A stretch of 64,000 bases of DNA from Apteryx mantelli. Its lineage: Eukaryota > Chordata > Aves > Apterygiformes > Apterygidae. A program made the translations under genes and the position numbers. Positions within the stretch are counted from its first letter, which is position 1. Each line of letters begins with the position of its first letter. The stretch lies in the NCBI RefSeq assembly GCF_036417845.1, contig NC_089985.1, positions 32,384,583 to 32,448,582 on the forward strand, given 5' to 3'. The notes under the pieces were generated by a model. The model searched no databases. It had not been told where the DNA came from and saw only the letters and a program-made list of their open reading frames with translations. Below, in pieces: positions 46,992 through 58,260 of the stretch.

Positions 46992-47210
46992 ATGGAGGGC
47001 GGTGGGGAGGCGCTGCCCGCCGACCTGCGGGAGCTGGCGAGCAAGGTGGGCCGGTGGCCGCCCGCCGGGCTGCTGCGGGGGCTGCGCGTCGGGTCCGCCC
47101 CCGGCCCCGGTTCCGCGCCGCCGCCGGCAGCCGCCAGCCCGAGCCCGGCCCCGGCCCGCGGCGCCCGCCCGCCGCTCGCCGACCGCCTCCGCGCCCTCCG
47201 CCTCGACCTG
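46992..47210 (+). CDS. LURAP1: LURAP1 coding exon 1
   Basis: Encodes residues 1-73. The start was chosen by homology; its context CCGCATGG has G at +4 but not a purine at -3. The middle is Pro/Ala-rich. The donor is CTG|GTGAGT. Confidence 0.93.
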
Positions 47211-50200
47211 GTGAGTGCCGCGGCCGCGGGCGGCCTGCCGGCCCCGGGCACTGCCGCTGCCCGCCGGGGCGGCTGCCTGCCCGCCCCCCTCCCCCCCCCT
47301 TGGGGGTGACTGCCCCCCCCCCCTTGGGGGTGACTGACTGCCCCGGGGGTAAATAACTGCCCCTCTCCCCCCCCGGGGGTGACTGGCTGCCCCGGGGGTA
47401 AATAACTGCCCCCCCCCCGGGGGTGACTGACTGCTGCACGCTGCCCTCGTGCAGAGGGGTGTCTCCGCACCCCATGGGCACCGGGGGTGGGTCACCTGTG
47501 GGGCTGCTGGTGGCGCTTCTAGGGGAGGTGGGGGGGATTAGATGCGGGCAGAGTTTTTTCCTCAAACCATTCTGGGGTGAAAAAGCAGCCTTTTGGAAGT
47601 GCTAGGTGCTACACGGAGATGCCAGATGACTCCCCTTCGCCCACCAGCCGGGGCCCCGGGCTGAGCCCCCTTGATTTCGGGGGGGGCTGGCCGGGGGCTG
47701 CTGTGGAGTGGCTCCGCTCCGGAGGGGGCCGGCGGGGGATTTGGGGGCCGGTGGAGCCCGCCCCCCCCCCCCCCGGCGAGGGACGTTCGCCAAGGGCGTC
47801 GCGGTGGCTCCGGGGCTGGGGCTCCCCCTGCCCCCCCGCGGGGCTCCCCGTGCCCTCAGCGCCTGTCCTGCCCCCCCGGGGGCTGGCGCTCGGGGCCTTC
47901 CCCGGCTCTGCCGCCGCCTCGCTGCCCGCCCTTGGTGCATCGCCCGGCACCCTCCGCCTTTGCGTTTCCCCCCCTGCCCGGGCAGCCGAGCTGCTCTCTC
48001 CTCTGCCTGCTGCTTCCTGGGATTTGTCTGGGCGTGGGACTGTTATTTTTCGGGTTCCCGAGGATGCCGCCGCGCGGGCGGCGGGGACAGCTGGCCGCAG
48101 CAGCTGGGGGACGGCGGCGGGGAGAGGGATGGATCCGCCAGGGAACCGCGAGCGGTGACCCCTCGCTGCGCCAGCTTTGAGTCCCCGGTGGGCTGCAGCG
48201 CACAGGCATCGACAGGAGCTTTTCCCATGGTTCGCTGCCTGATGTAGCTTCTCTGGTGCCTAGTAGAAGGGTTGAGCTCTAGCTGCAGCCTTTCTTGAGG
48301 GGGTGGGGGAAGCAGATATAACCTTTCCCGTCTCCTTCTTTTCACACAATGTGAAGGGAGCAAATATCCCTGCTCCTCCAGGAGACGTGGCTGAGATTGG
48401 GCAATGGGTTAAAATGTTACTGGGGGAAGGGACTCTCCCACGCACACACACACTCAAAGCAGGATCGAATAAGCATCGTTTCCATAGGAAAATAGGCTAA
48501 ATATAGCCAGCATCCGTTCCTGCCACCACGGAGGTCTTCCATGTGCAGCACTGGCCCAGCCTGAGCAGTCTGTACTGGGGATTTGTCCTGTTGTGAGACC
48601 TTGAGAATCTCTCCCAGCCAGCTCGGTGTTCCCAGGGTCAGTCCCAACAGCATAAACCTTTCATCCTTGCTCCACACCGACTGCCAGGTTGCACTCTGAC
48701 CAGAGGAGAAAGGTCTGAAAGCCCTTGGTTGCCTGTGAGAGGAGGAAGGAGCTCTGGTGTTTTCCCCAGCCCTGTCCTGCACCCCAGAAGCAGCTGCATG
48801 CAGGCAGGCAGGCTTGACTGATAGTTTGTGAAGCATCTTTTGGGGCCAGACTTGGGGTGATACTTTATTAACCTCAGCTCAGAGCGCAGAGCCAGCACCT
48901 TTCCTTTCTTTGGCCTGGCTGTTTTCATCAGCAGACCAAAGCAGGGGGGTCAGTAGCCTCATCCCTAGACTGCAGGTGGGGAAAGCGAGGCACAGCCCGT
49001 TCCTGGGCAGTGGCAGGCCCAGGAGTAGAGCCCTGATTCCTAAATCTCAGCACAGGGCTCCCCTTTTCTCCCCCATTCCCCTGTGAATGGGAACCAAGAT
49101 GCCCCCCGCCCCCAGCCCCTACTAGCAACGCCAGCAACTTTCCTCTGAAGCATCTCTGTCCCACATACCACCCTGCTGTTCTAGCAAGTGAGTGCTAAAA
49201 GGAGAAACTTGCCTGGGAGTGGGCGGTGGGGGGGGGGAGAGAGCAAATTCCCACTCTCCCTTACTAATCTGAGGAGGATATTTTATCCCTTGGGCCAAAT
49301 TCCTCCTTGCAGGAATGACGGAAGTGGATTCGGGGTGGGGGGAGTAAATCCTGCCCTGATGCAGAGAGGGCTCGGCCCAGCCCCAGGATTTGCATGCACC
49401 CTGGGTGTTCACAGCTTGTTTTCAGCATTGCAAAGGAAGGCTCTGAGTTTGAATGCATTGGGGACACAGCAGGGACAGGAGAGGACAGCGCAGAAACACT
49501 TTGTTTGTGAAAATCGAGATCCCAGCTTGCTAACTTGTCACTGCACACCCCTGAGGAGGCAGAGCCAAGGCATACTCCAGGCTGATTCTGGCGTGCGACT
49601 AGTTAGACTTCTGTGGCTTGGGTTTGGGGTTGGGTTTTTCATTTTACCTGAGGCCTTACAGAAACTGAAACTTAAGTGATCAGCGCCATGGGTGTGTCTG
49701 TCCGTCTCTCCTTTTTGCATAACTTTTGAACTTCTTGGCCATTTCCCTCCTGCATTACACAAAAACTGGAAGTCTCAAAGGTAGAAGGTGTCCACTGGTT
49801 TCTTGAGCATTGGCTGCTGGGGAGAGAAGGGGGGACCTATTCCTATTCCCTCACACCACCTGCCTGCTGGCGTGAGCTGTGCTGTCTCAGCTCAACCTTG
49901 TTTTAGACATCAGGAAATATTCTGTATTAGGAGAGAAGTGCTGCCACTCTCTACAAACATGAGCATTGATGAACCAGCTCAGCCTGCCTGGGGGATGTAT
50001 TTCCCCTTTTAAAGAGAGAGGACATTTCTGGAGGAGCCCCCCCCCCCCCCCCCGATGGGATATTGATGAGGCAGGATGGTTTTGCAGAGTGGGCATAGGG
50101 AAACTGAGGCCCAGAGCGGCGCAGTGCGTGGCTGTGTGTCCGAGAGCAGGGAGTCCAGGCTGGTTTCCTCCGTCCCATGCCATGTGCTAATTAATCATCC

Positions 50201-53200
50201 TCCTCCCCTGCAGCTGCTGCTGATGTCCGAGGTCCTGACGTGCCTGTGTGCAGGGAGCGTTGGGCTGACTTTGCGGCAGGTACAAAAGCAGTACTGTGCT
50301 GTTGAGTTCAGCAGAGCCTCCGAGTCCCTTTGCACCATGCCTGTCCTGCACGAGACAGGAATAAAAAGCAGCTGACCTATCTGAAAGGCTCTTGGTGTCC
50401 TTCCATACAACCTCGCCTTGTTGCAGGGTATTTCTAGGGGGACAACAGTAGGGTTCAGACTGGCATGAAATAGCAGCAAAGCTGCTGCCAGCTCTATCCA
50501 GCAAATGAAAAATAGGGGGTGTTTTTTCATTTGCATCCCGCCCACTGATCTCAGAGCGACTTTCGACCTCAGGGCTCGGCTCTGTCCATTGCATGCGTGA
50601 CAGCAAGCAGTTGGATGTGGCAGAGAGAAATGCAATTGCTCAGACTCCAGGGAAGACGTCGGGAATTACCAGACTTCCTAGTCCAGTGTCTTCTCTGTGC
50701 CAAGGCCAAATACTTTAGCAAAACATGCAGAAAAGTCCACTGTAGGCAGTTTTAGAAATAGCTTGCCTAGAAAGGAAGTTTCTGCAGTTCAAAGCTGGCT
50801 CCTGCCCCAATTTGGGCAGTTTATAGCGCTCTCATTGCTTTTATTTTTTTAAATCTAGCTTGATGGGCCTGCGGGGGGGAGGGGGAGAGGGGGTTATTGT
50901 CAGGGTCTCTACAAATGTTTGCCCGTTTTCTTTGTGTCCTCTTAAGTGAGAGGCGTCACGTGCCAAAACTCGGGCTGGAGTTTTCCCAAGCTCCTTCCTC
51001 TGTTGGTTTTGTTGCTGTGCTAATTGTGGGACCGGAGATGGGGATCTTGGGAGACGCGTGGGTCATCAACGGGCGGGTGACTGGAAGGGCACCAGATGCT
51101 CAGGAACAGTTGCTGTGCTTAGAAATGATCCCGGGGGACTGTATGGTTTTCTTTCATATGTCAGTGCAAGGGATGGGATGAGTTTGAGAACAAGTCTGTG
51201 GGGACTTGTGGGAGCCCCAAAGGGCTGTGCTGGATGCCCGTAATCACCCTTTTGCTGCTCCCTTAGCCAACACCCGTGTTGGGTTTTTCTTCTTGCCTTT
51301 TGCGAAAGTTGCGGGGGGGAAAGGGTCGAAGAAACAATATGCACCATTTCACATGTGTTGAGGTGGAAAGTGGAAATTATCCACTTCTGGTCTGCCCTGC
51401 TGCCATCCCTGCTCAGAAGATACCAGCTTAGAACCACGCTGAAGGCTCCAGAGGAAATTTGGCCATTTCTGGCCGTCCCATCTCAGCTGATGGTTGGGGT
51501 CCGGGATATGTCCTGTGAGGAGAGGTGGAGCTGGGCTTGTTTAGCCCTGTAAGGAGGGTGCTGGCGGGGGGTGGTATTAGCTGCCCGCAGCTGCTTGAAG
51601 GAGAGGTACAAAGGTGACAGAGCTGGTGGCTGTAGCAGGGTCCCTTGTTCATGTTGGTCAAACACCCACCACCATCCCAAGGGCTGCTCTGTGCTCCGAG
51701 AGCTTTGTAGGCTAGTGCTGCAGTTTAGAGCCTCCCAACCCAGCTGGCTGTACTGGTCCCACCGTCAGCTGCTCGCTCCCATCCCTGTTTCCCCAGGGCT
51801 CCCAGCAGTGCTTGTGGGCCTGCAGGGAGCTGGACCAGGATCTGGTCCAGGATAAAATTTAACCCATCACCTTCCCTCCTCACCCCTGCCCCCCAAAAAA
51901 CTGTTTTCAGCCAGATCCATTCCCTGCCCTGGCTCATGGCAGAGCAGGTGAGTCAGCAGAGGTTGACTCGGTGCAGGGACTCGCGTGCCAAGCTGGAGGC
52001 TTGCTGCAGCTCTGCCTTTGTGTCTTGCAAGCCCTGAAACTGTCAGGGCTGGGTGCAGCTGGTCAGCCTGGTCTGTGTTTGGAGATGCCGTGTCCACAAT
52101 AGTCCAGCTGAAAGGGCTCCTTGCAGCCTCTCTCACGTGTTTGAGGAGCATCCCCCAAATATCACCTTGCATTGGCTGCCCATACCTGTCCCACAGTTGA
52201 TTTCTCTTCTTCTCTCTCTTTTTTTCCCCTCCCTTCTTACTCCCTTTCCTGGCTACATATTTCCATCCTGTGCAGGGGAAATCCAGGGGCTTTCAGCAGC
52301 AAGTATCATACAAGCAAGAATGTTTTGGCAGGCTGGCCTTCCCGTTAGGAAAACAGATGTTTCTGCAGCAATTGAAGTATGGTGAAGAGCTTCCCCTCAG
52401 CCTTGGAGGGACAAGAATCAGCAATGCGAGTACTGTGATCTCTAAGCCCCATCTTCCCCCACACGATCTCCCCAGCTGCTGCTCCAGCCTGTGTCCAAGC
52501 AATTGCCAGGATGGATGTGTTGTGTCACCTCTGTTTTCTTTCACCTTCTGAAAAAACTGACACTTGACTGGTAGCTTTGGGAGTGATTCAGACCTCAGTC
52601 TCTAATCCTGCCGTGCCACGTGGGTACCACACTTCCCTGGCTCGGATCAGACACCTCACGTGTATGAAAAGGGGGGAAGTAAAATGCATGAAAGGGTCCA
52701 GCTGAAACAGCTCAGAGAGTTGGCCAGGGGGATTGCCCAGGCCCCGGAGGTGTTGGTAGTCCAGCAAGATCCTTACCCTTAATAATGTCCTGGTGTCTTC
52801 CTCCCTGATCCCCCTGGCCCTGCCAGCTGCTCCCCAGGGTTTCAGGGGATGCTCCGGGCTCAGATCTGGGCCCAGTGACTACAGTTATTTGCTTGCTCCA
52901 GTCCCCATAGGAGGCAGTGGCGTAAATGCCCTGGATTTTCTGGAGGGTGTTGGCTGGCCAGTGAATGCCATGTGTCACTGGTCCAAGGTGACAGTGTCCC
53001 CAGGTCTTGGGACAAGATCTCTTTGGAAAGAGGACAGATGTTTCCCTGCAGGGCATTTCCCCACCTCATGCATGGTGTTCATCAAGCAGCTTGTGATACC
53101 TGTGACCACTGCAGTGATGCTTTTACCTTGAAGCGGGGACGATGGCACTGCACCTGGGATGGCCAGCAGATTCCCAGCTCCCGACTTGCTTCTGCTCTCT

Positions 53201-54060
53201 GGGGCTGCCAGGGGCTCTGGCACGTTCCAGGCCGCAATGGGACCAGAGAGAGAAAGGTGTGGGCTGGGATTCGGGGCCCTCGGTCGCTGGATGGAGGGGA
53301 AAGTGGGACTGGTTCCTCCTGACCTGCGTGCTCTTCATTTCCCTGCCAGGCCTACCTGACAGCCGTCGATGTGAAAATCCTGCAGCAGCTGGCGGTGGTG
53401 AACGAGGGCATCGAGGCATTGAAATGGCTGCTGGAGGAGAAGAGCACGCTGACCAGCCGCTGCAGCAGCCTCACCAGCAGCCAGTACAGCCTGGTGGAGA
53501 GCCAGGAGGCGTCACGGCGGGGCAGCTGGGACAGCGTGCAGGACCCCAATGACAAGCTGGACAGCATCTCCATTGGCAGCTACCTGGACACGCTGGCTGA
53601 TGACATGGATGAGTATTCCCAGAACGCTGCCGATCCTGCCGCAGCATCTGCACCAGGCAGAGTCCTGGCCAGGGCAGAGCAGGATTGGGCCAGGATTGAC
53701 CACGACAGGGGCTTATCTGCAAAGCAGGAGAAGGGCAAAGCGGAGCATGAATGGCCCCATGCGGACAACTTGCCTGCTGGGCTGCCCCAGGATTGGAGCT
53801 GCCCAGACCAGCAGCGGTTTGCTAAGGAGCCCCAAGTGGCCAATGGCCATTTGGGCAAGCAGCCCTCCTCTCTGGAACCAGGCAAAGACACCAAACTGCC
53901 ATCAGGAGCTGGGGAAAGGATGGGGAAGGGGAACCCAGGTGGGAAGACTCGGAAGGCTGAAGCTGACTTTGAGAACTGCAAACTCAACAGCAAAGTGCAC
54001 CTGGAATATGATGCTCACTGGCGCTGGCTCCAGTCTCAGGATGATGTGACGTTCTTGTAG
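46992..54060 (+). CDS. LURAP1: Leucine rich adaptor protein 1 (two coding exons, 309 aa, complete)
   Basis: The coding exons are 46992-47210 and 53350-54060, joined in phase 0. The protein begins MEGGGEALPADLRELASKVG and keeps the human LURAP1 core: KVGR then GLLRGLR (19-32), the leucine-repeat segment DRLRALRLDL into VDVKILQQLAVVNEGIEALK and WLLEEKSTLTSRCSSLTSSQ (about 64-117), RRGSWDS, and the C-terminus DDVTFL. LURAP1 (LRAP35a) links MRCK kinase to MYO18A and drives retrograde actomyosin flow; the C-terminal T-F-L fits a class I PDZ ligand. At 309 aa it is about 70 longer than human (239). The extra length is a Gly/Pro/Lys-rich, probably disordered stretch before the C-terminus. It faces POMGNT1 across a shared promoter. 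Confidence 0.95.
47291..47433. repeat. Alternating C/G-tract minisatellite
   Basis: Six units, each a C run followed by GGGGGTGACTG or GGGGGTAAATAACTG, end at 47312, 47340, 47359, 47388, 47408 and 47433. The GTGACTGNCTG type and the GTAAATAACTG type alternate, so units 2-3 and 4-5 form a higher-order dimer of about 48 bases. Confidence 0.85.
48957..49070 (-). mobile_element. MIR-like SINE, antisense
   Basis: GCAGGTGGGGAAAGCGAGGC is followed by CAGTGGCAGGCCCAGGAGTA and CCTGATTCCTAAATCTCAGC. This follows the antisense MIR order: GATGGGGAAACTGAGGC, then GTGGCAGAGC, then CTGACTCC. It is an old copy in the LURAP1 intron. Confidence 0.6.
50037..50053. repeat. C17 homopolymer
   Basis: Seventeen consecutive C, the longest single-base run of C in the window, directly before a MIR-like fragment. 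Confidence 0.95.
50081..50171 (-). mobile_element. MIR-like SINE, antisense
   Basis: GGGAAACTGAGGCCCAGAGC, then GTGGCTGTGTGTCCGAGAGC and GGGAGTCCAGGCTGG, follow the antisense MIR core. The boundaries are approximate. Confidence 0.55.
53350..54060 (+). CDS. LURAP1: LURAP1 coding exon 2 and stop
   Basis: Encodes residues 74-309 after the acceptor CTGCCAG at 53343-53349. It holds most of the leucine-repeat adaptor segment and the DDVTFL end, then TAG. Confidence 0.96.
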   Translation, partial: AYLTAVDVKILQQLAVVNEGIEALKWLLEEKSTLTSRCSSLTSSQYSLVESQEASRRGSWDSVQDPNDKLDSISIGSYLDTLADDMDEYSQNAADPAAASAPGRVLARAEQDWARIDHDRGLSAKQEKGKAEHEWPHADNLPAGLPQDWSCPDQQRFAKEPQVANGHLGKQPSSLEPGKDTKLPSGAGERMGKGNPGGKTRKAEADFENCKLNSKVHLEYDAHWRWLQSQDDVTFL

Positions 54061-54427
54061 CCCATGGCTTCACATTCCCAGTTCAGCTCTGCCAACCATC
54101 TGCTCTGCTTCATGTGTTTCTGCTTGGGAGAGTGGTATGGCTAGGGAGAGGGAGGCGGTCTGGCTTGGCTGTGTCATGCTGTCCCTCTGATCCCCCCCAG
54201 CAGGGTTTGGTGATACAGCACTAGGGGCTTGGGGTGGGGTGCCCACCCCATGGCAAATTTCCTGGGAAAGGCAGAGCAAGGTGGGTCCCCATAAGTTTAA
54301 TCCTTTGCTACAGGGTGATGCTTGCAGGTGGCTGGTCCCATGAAGGGACCTGGTGGCCCACTGTCCTTGAAGAGGGACATTTTGCTTGAGCTGAAAGTGA
54401 GGGGTTGGTGGGGGGCACCTGGGGCAG

Positions 54428-54500
54428 CAGGACTCCTGGGTTCTCTCCCTGGCTCTGCGTCAGCCCTCTTCCTCAGCCTCTCATTTGCAAAAACTGGGGA
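54428..54500 (+). mobile_element. MIR-like SINE, sense
   Basis: CAGGACTCCTGGGTTCTCTC, CCTGGCTCTGCGTCAG, and then CCTCAGCCTCTCATTTGC and AAAAACTGGGG follow the sense MIR order (GGGTTCAAATCCTGGCTCTG, then CCTCAGTTTCC, then TGTAAAATGGGG). Confidence 0.6.
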
Positions 54501-55983
54501 CCCGTCCCCAAATCTACCACCCAGACAGGACAGGAGATGCTCCCACACATCCACAGCTTGGTGGCACCAGCATGCTTGGTGTGAGTCGTGGGGCAGGACT
54601 GTGAGCAGAGAAGTCTGAGTGTGTCCATGGGACAGGCTCATTTCCAACATTCCTTTTAAGGCCAGTGTCTAGCTAGGGTGATTACATGTGAGAATAGCAG
54701 AGCACTTGGTGGGAGATGGAGATCCAGTTTTCCTCTTTTGTTTCTGGACTGTCTCCCACCTTGTGACCAAATCATGAGGAAACCCCAGTCGAGCGGTGCT
54801 GGTCTTGATGAAGTGGAAGTGTACAAACAGCCTGGCAGAGTCTGTGGGGTTCAAACTGCTGTTAAAGTCTTGTGCTTTCCCCTGATGCAGCATGATGAAG
54901 GTGATGGCCAGGATTCTCCATCTCTGTGATGAATGGTGGTGGGTCTCTGCAGCCAGCCAGCAACTAGAAACATGAGGTTCCACTGCAGGAGTGGATTTGC
55001 AATGTCCCTGCTCTAGAGACAGCTCTGTCCTTTTAGCCTTGTCTTCTTCCTGTGCCTTTTACCATCCACACACTACACTTCCCAGCCCACCCTCTTGCTG
55101 GCTTTTAGAGCATGGCTTACAGCTGCAGCTGTGTGTTAGCTTGGCAGAAAGCGCTCCCTGTAAACAAGGATGCAGGGAAGGACCTTGGCATCCTGCAGCC
55201 TCCACTTCGAGGAGAGGGGCTCTTCCACCTCCACAGCAGTAGGGAGACAAGCCTGGAGTGTCCCAGCTTTACTACCTGTGGGTGCATCTGCTCCTGGCTG
55301 AGTGCAGAGATGGCCTTTTTTGGGGCTTAGTGCCATTCTTCCCCTCTGTCCGTGAATCCCAGCCTGACTCTTTCCTTGTTGGGGTGCTGGAAGTTGGGAT
55401 TATATCTCCTGAAGTCCCTGGGAAACCAAGAGAGGGGGGAAGATGTGAATATTTCTAGAGCAGAGGTGGTGTGGGCTGGACATGGTTAGGAAGGCAGTTG
55501 GGTGCGTGCTGTCAACCTTGTACCTCTGAAGCAGCACTTTCAGTGGGGCTCCCTTCCTTGCTGAGACTTGTGAACACCGTCCTTTCCCAGAGCAGCAGGG
55601 AAGATCCTCAGGGCTCTCCTGGGTGGACATGGAGAGGTTTTTGCATTCGTGGATAAGAGCAGGACAAAACTCAAATTTTTGGAGGTGGCATCTGTCAGGG
55701 TCCTGGGGGAATCCCAGCAAACCAGAGCTGGGCTGCCCTGCACAAGCATGTCCCATCTGCCTGCTTGAGAAGCCATGCTTGGCTTGCGATCACCTGTGAG
55801 CACCTTATAGCTTCCTGTGTAGGCAGCTATGCTGCTGCCAGCTGAGCCGCTACGTCCCTCGAGGCTGCCTGTCCCCGGCTTTCCTTTAGCCCTGCATGCA
55901 ATGAATCGGCTGTGGGTCCTGGGGGAGATGGGGTAAGTCCTCTGACGCTGCTGAAAACCATTGTCGACAAAAATAGCTGGCTT

Positions 55984-55989
55984 AATAAA
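55984..55989 (+). terminator. LURAP1: Polyadenylation signal, LURAP1 (candidate)
   Basis: AATAAA about 1.9 kb after the stop codon, followed by TGTCTG and TTGGTG, as expected of a downstream G/T element. Confidence 0.5.
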
Positions 55990-56947
55990 CGGTAGCGTGT
56001 CTGCAAGGCCCCGCTGTTGGTGCTTTGCTGAGCACACGGGGAAGGGGAGAGGTTCCTACCACGGCCGTCCTGCTTAGAAATGGCTCTGCAGCCGCTGGGA
56101 GCAAGTGCGACTGAGCAGCTCGGAGCTATGCAGACAGGGCGGGTTAGCCCCAGTCCTGAAGCAGGCACAGATCTTGGGTCTAGGGATGTCCCCTCACCAC
56201 GACGACACCTGCCATGAGGGACTGTTCCCGGAGCAGCCGGGCACCTGAGCAGGTCTGCCGGGGGAGTGGTGGGGAGGATGCTGGCGAGATTGAATCTCCT
56301 TGAAATCGGGCGTGTTGAGCTAGGCAGAACTGTGTCCCCAGGACCGGTAACTACTTCCCCCCCCATGCTTCCCTCCAGGAGGTTTTGGTTGTCTCCAGCT
56401 CCCTCCTGTTGCTTTTTCCCTTCGTGTGCACTGCCGTTGCAGCCATGCGTTGTGCTGGCAGGACTGGATACCCCCTCCCAGGAACACCTCCCTTCCCACT
56501 GGCTACACCTGATGCGGCGACAAGGAGGTTTTTTTCTCCCTGTTCTGACGCATCTCAGCGTCCCAAGGGATCCCCATCTCATTTGGCCTTCTTGCTCCAC
56601 ATTTGCTTTCTGCACAGTCCTAGCCAGCCCCCTTGGGTGCATGGCAGGGATTTCTCCAGCCCAGTGCAGAGAAGGAGCAGTCGCAGCTCTGTTTCGAGGG
56701 TATTGGGAGGCTGATTCAATCCTGGCCTGGCTACTGGGGTGGGTCCTTTAAAACCACTGAAGCTGTTGCTCATGAAAACATCAGCCTTTCCAAAGCAAAC
56801 GCAAGCTTCTTCCCCAGCCCTGCTGTCCCAGCCGCAGCATCCGTTTAGGCTCCCAGCTTTGAAACCATGAGCTTTTGCAGATGGGGAGGCAGATGCTGGA
56901 GCCAGCAGGGCTGTGCAGGATTTCCCTGTTTTCTGCTGGGATTAGGT

Positions 56948-56964
56948 AAAAAAAAAAAAAAAAA
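56948..56964. repeat. A17 homopolymer
   Basis: Seventeen A followed by GAAGAAAAG. It could be the tail of a very old retroposed piece, but no body is recognisable before it. Confidence 0.85.
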
Positions 56965-58129
56965 GAAGAAAAGCCTAGAAACAAAACACCCAGCCTGTTT
57001 CTGTTCCAAATCCTAAATCGCGGTGACTGGACAGCTTTGCACATCACTGAAAGGCCAGGCAGCGTGGCACGCTGGGGTTGCTCTTTGCAGCCCAGGGCTG
57101 GGAGGAGAAATGTCATGCAAAGGAGTCGGGGTTCAGCTCCTGCCGTTGCCCTAGCCTTTGCCGGTGAGCACCAGTGGGCTGCTCAACCCTGTCCACCCTG
57201 GGGCACTGCTATGCCTGCCTCCGCTGAGCACAGAAGCATCCGTGTCTCCCACGCGCAGCTCCCCAGCTAAGGAAATAGGGCGAATGTGTTGGCACTACCC
57301 AGCACGGCACGACTGAGCGTTTGGGACGAGGCTGGGAACGGTGCTGGGGGTTACGTGGGGATGGCTCTTTACCCGTGCGCTCTCCCCTCCATCAGACGGC
57401 TCCATGGGGCACCTGACTGTGGATAACCCCACTGAACCTTCGCTGGGACTCTCCCAGCAGCCGTCCCGGCAGGCAGGAGCTTGGCCCAGGGCTCGTCCCG
57501 TGGTGGTTAGTCCCCGAAGCACGCCCTGGCCTGGAGAGACATTGAGCCAAATGGGAGCTAGCCCTTCAGCAAGGTCATTTCTGCCCCCTCGGACATCTCC
57601 TGGAGACATCAGCTGTCTCAGTAATATCTCCGGTCCTGTCTCACCAGCCCTGGGACTCTTCAGCCTGTCCCTGCTGCAAGAGCCTAAAGTGCCCCCAGCC
57701 CCCAGATCTGGGTATCCACCAAAATCCAGCCCTTGGAGCCCGCGGGGTGGCCGAGCTCTCCCTCGGGCTCTCCCAGCTGCTCCCTGCCCCGTCTCTGGGC
57801 TGGGAGGGCGATCCACCTCAGGTTTTCTTCGGCAGCCTGGATCCCTGCCATGCGCAGAGCCGGCTTGTCCCCAGCCTTCCCCGGGGAAATGCCCTGGGAG
57901 CATCTGTCTCGCTGCCAGCGGGGCGGTTTGGCGCAGCAATGGGTTGAGAGCACCCGTGGGTGGGAAACAGCCCGGAGCTGGATCCACAGCCTCCCCCCGC
58001 GCCGCTCCCGGGGAAGAGCCTGTTCCCCTGCTCCCTCCTGCTGCCCTTGGTCTGTTATTGGGCTCTATCAGGTAAGAAAACAAGCTGATAAAACAAGCCA
58101 GGCGGGCTCCGAGCCGCTGCCAGAAAACG

Positions 58130-58260
58130 CCCACCTCGGTTATAATAAAAGCACCAGCAAGCTAATATTTTTTTTAGATATACACAGAGATTAGGCTTTC
58201 TTAACAAGGCACTAAACCACTTTAATAACTAGCAGCAGGAGCTGTTTAAAAGTCCTCTGG
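58130..58260. promoter_or_regulatory. Possible conserved non-coding element
   Basis: An AT-rich patch with GTTATAATAAAAGC, CTAATATTTTTTTTAG and CTTTAATAACTAGC lies in otherwise GC-rich DNA. Homeodomain-type TAAT cores recur. Inferred from composition only. Confidence 0.2.

Larger units (their letters stand above)
47211..53349 (+). other. LURAP1: LURAP1 intron (6.1 kb)
   Basis: The left kilobase continues the CpG island and holds the C/G-tract minisatellite and a C14 run (47761-47774). Further right are two MIR-like fragments and a C17 tract. No coding sequence was recognised in it. Confidence 0.75.
54061..56005 (+). other. LURAP1: LURAP1 3' UTR (presumed)
   Basis: No further coding sequence was seen. 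The first clear AATAAA on this strand is at 55984-55989. The region includes a sense MIR-like fragment at 54428-54500. Confidence 0.5.

Noticed and set aside
45749-47356. 535-codon plus-strand open frame across the POMGNT1/LURAP1 CpG island
   Set aside because: It overlaps the POMGNT1 exon-1 donor and LURAP1 exon 1 in another frame, is almost all Arg/Gly/Pro/Ala, and reflects stop-codon scarcity in GC-rich DNA.
46279-47565. 428-codon minus-strand open frame opposite LURAP1 exon 1
   Set aside because: Antisense shadow of GC-rich promoter DNA that runs through the minisatellite; no family resemblance.
55827-56642. 271-codon minus-strand open frame right of LURAP1
   Set aside because: Overlaps the LURAP1 3' UTR end in antisense, has no domain and no splice support.
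57295-58134. Long open frames on both strands (279 and 244 codons)
   Set aside because: Neither resembles a known protein, including RAD54L. Both strands are open together, as expected from GC bias.
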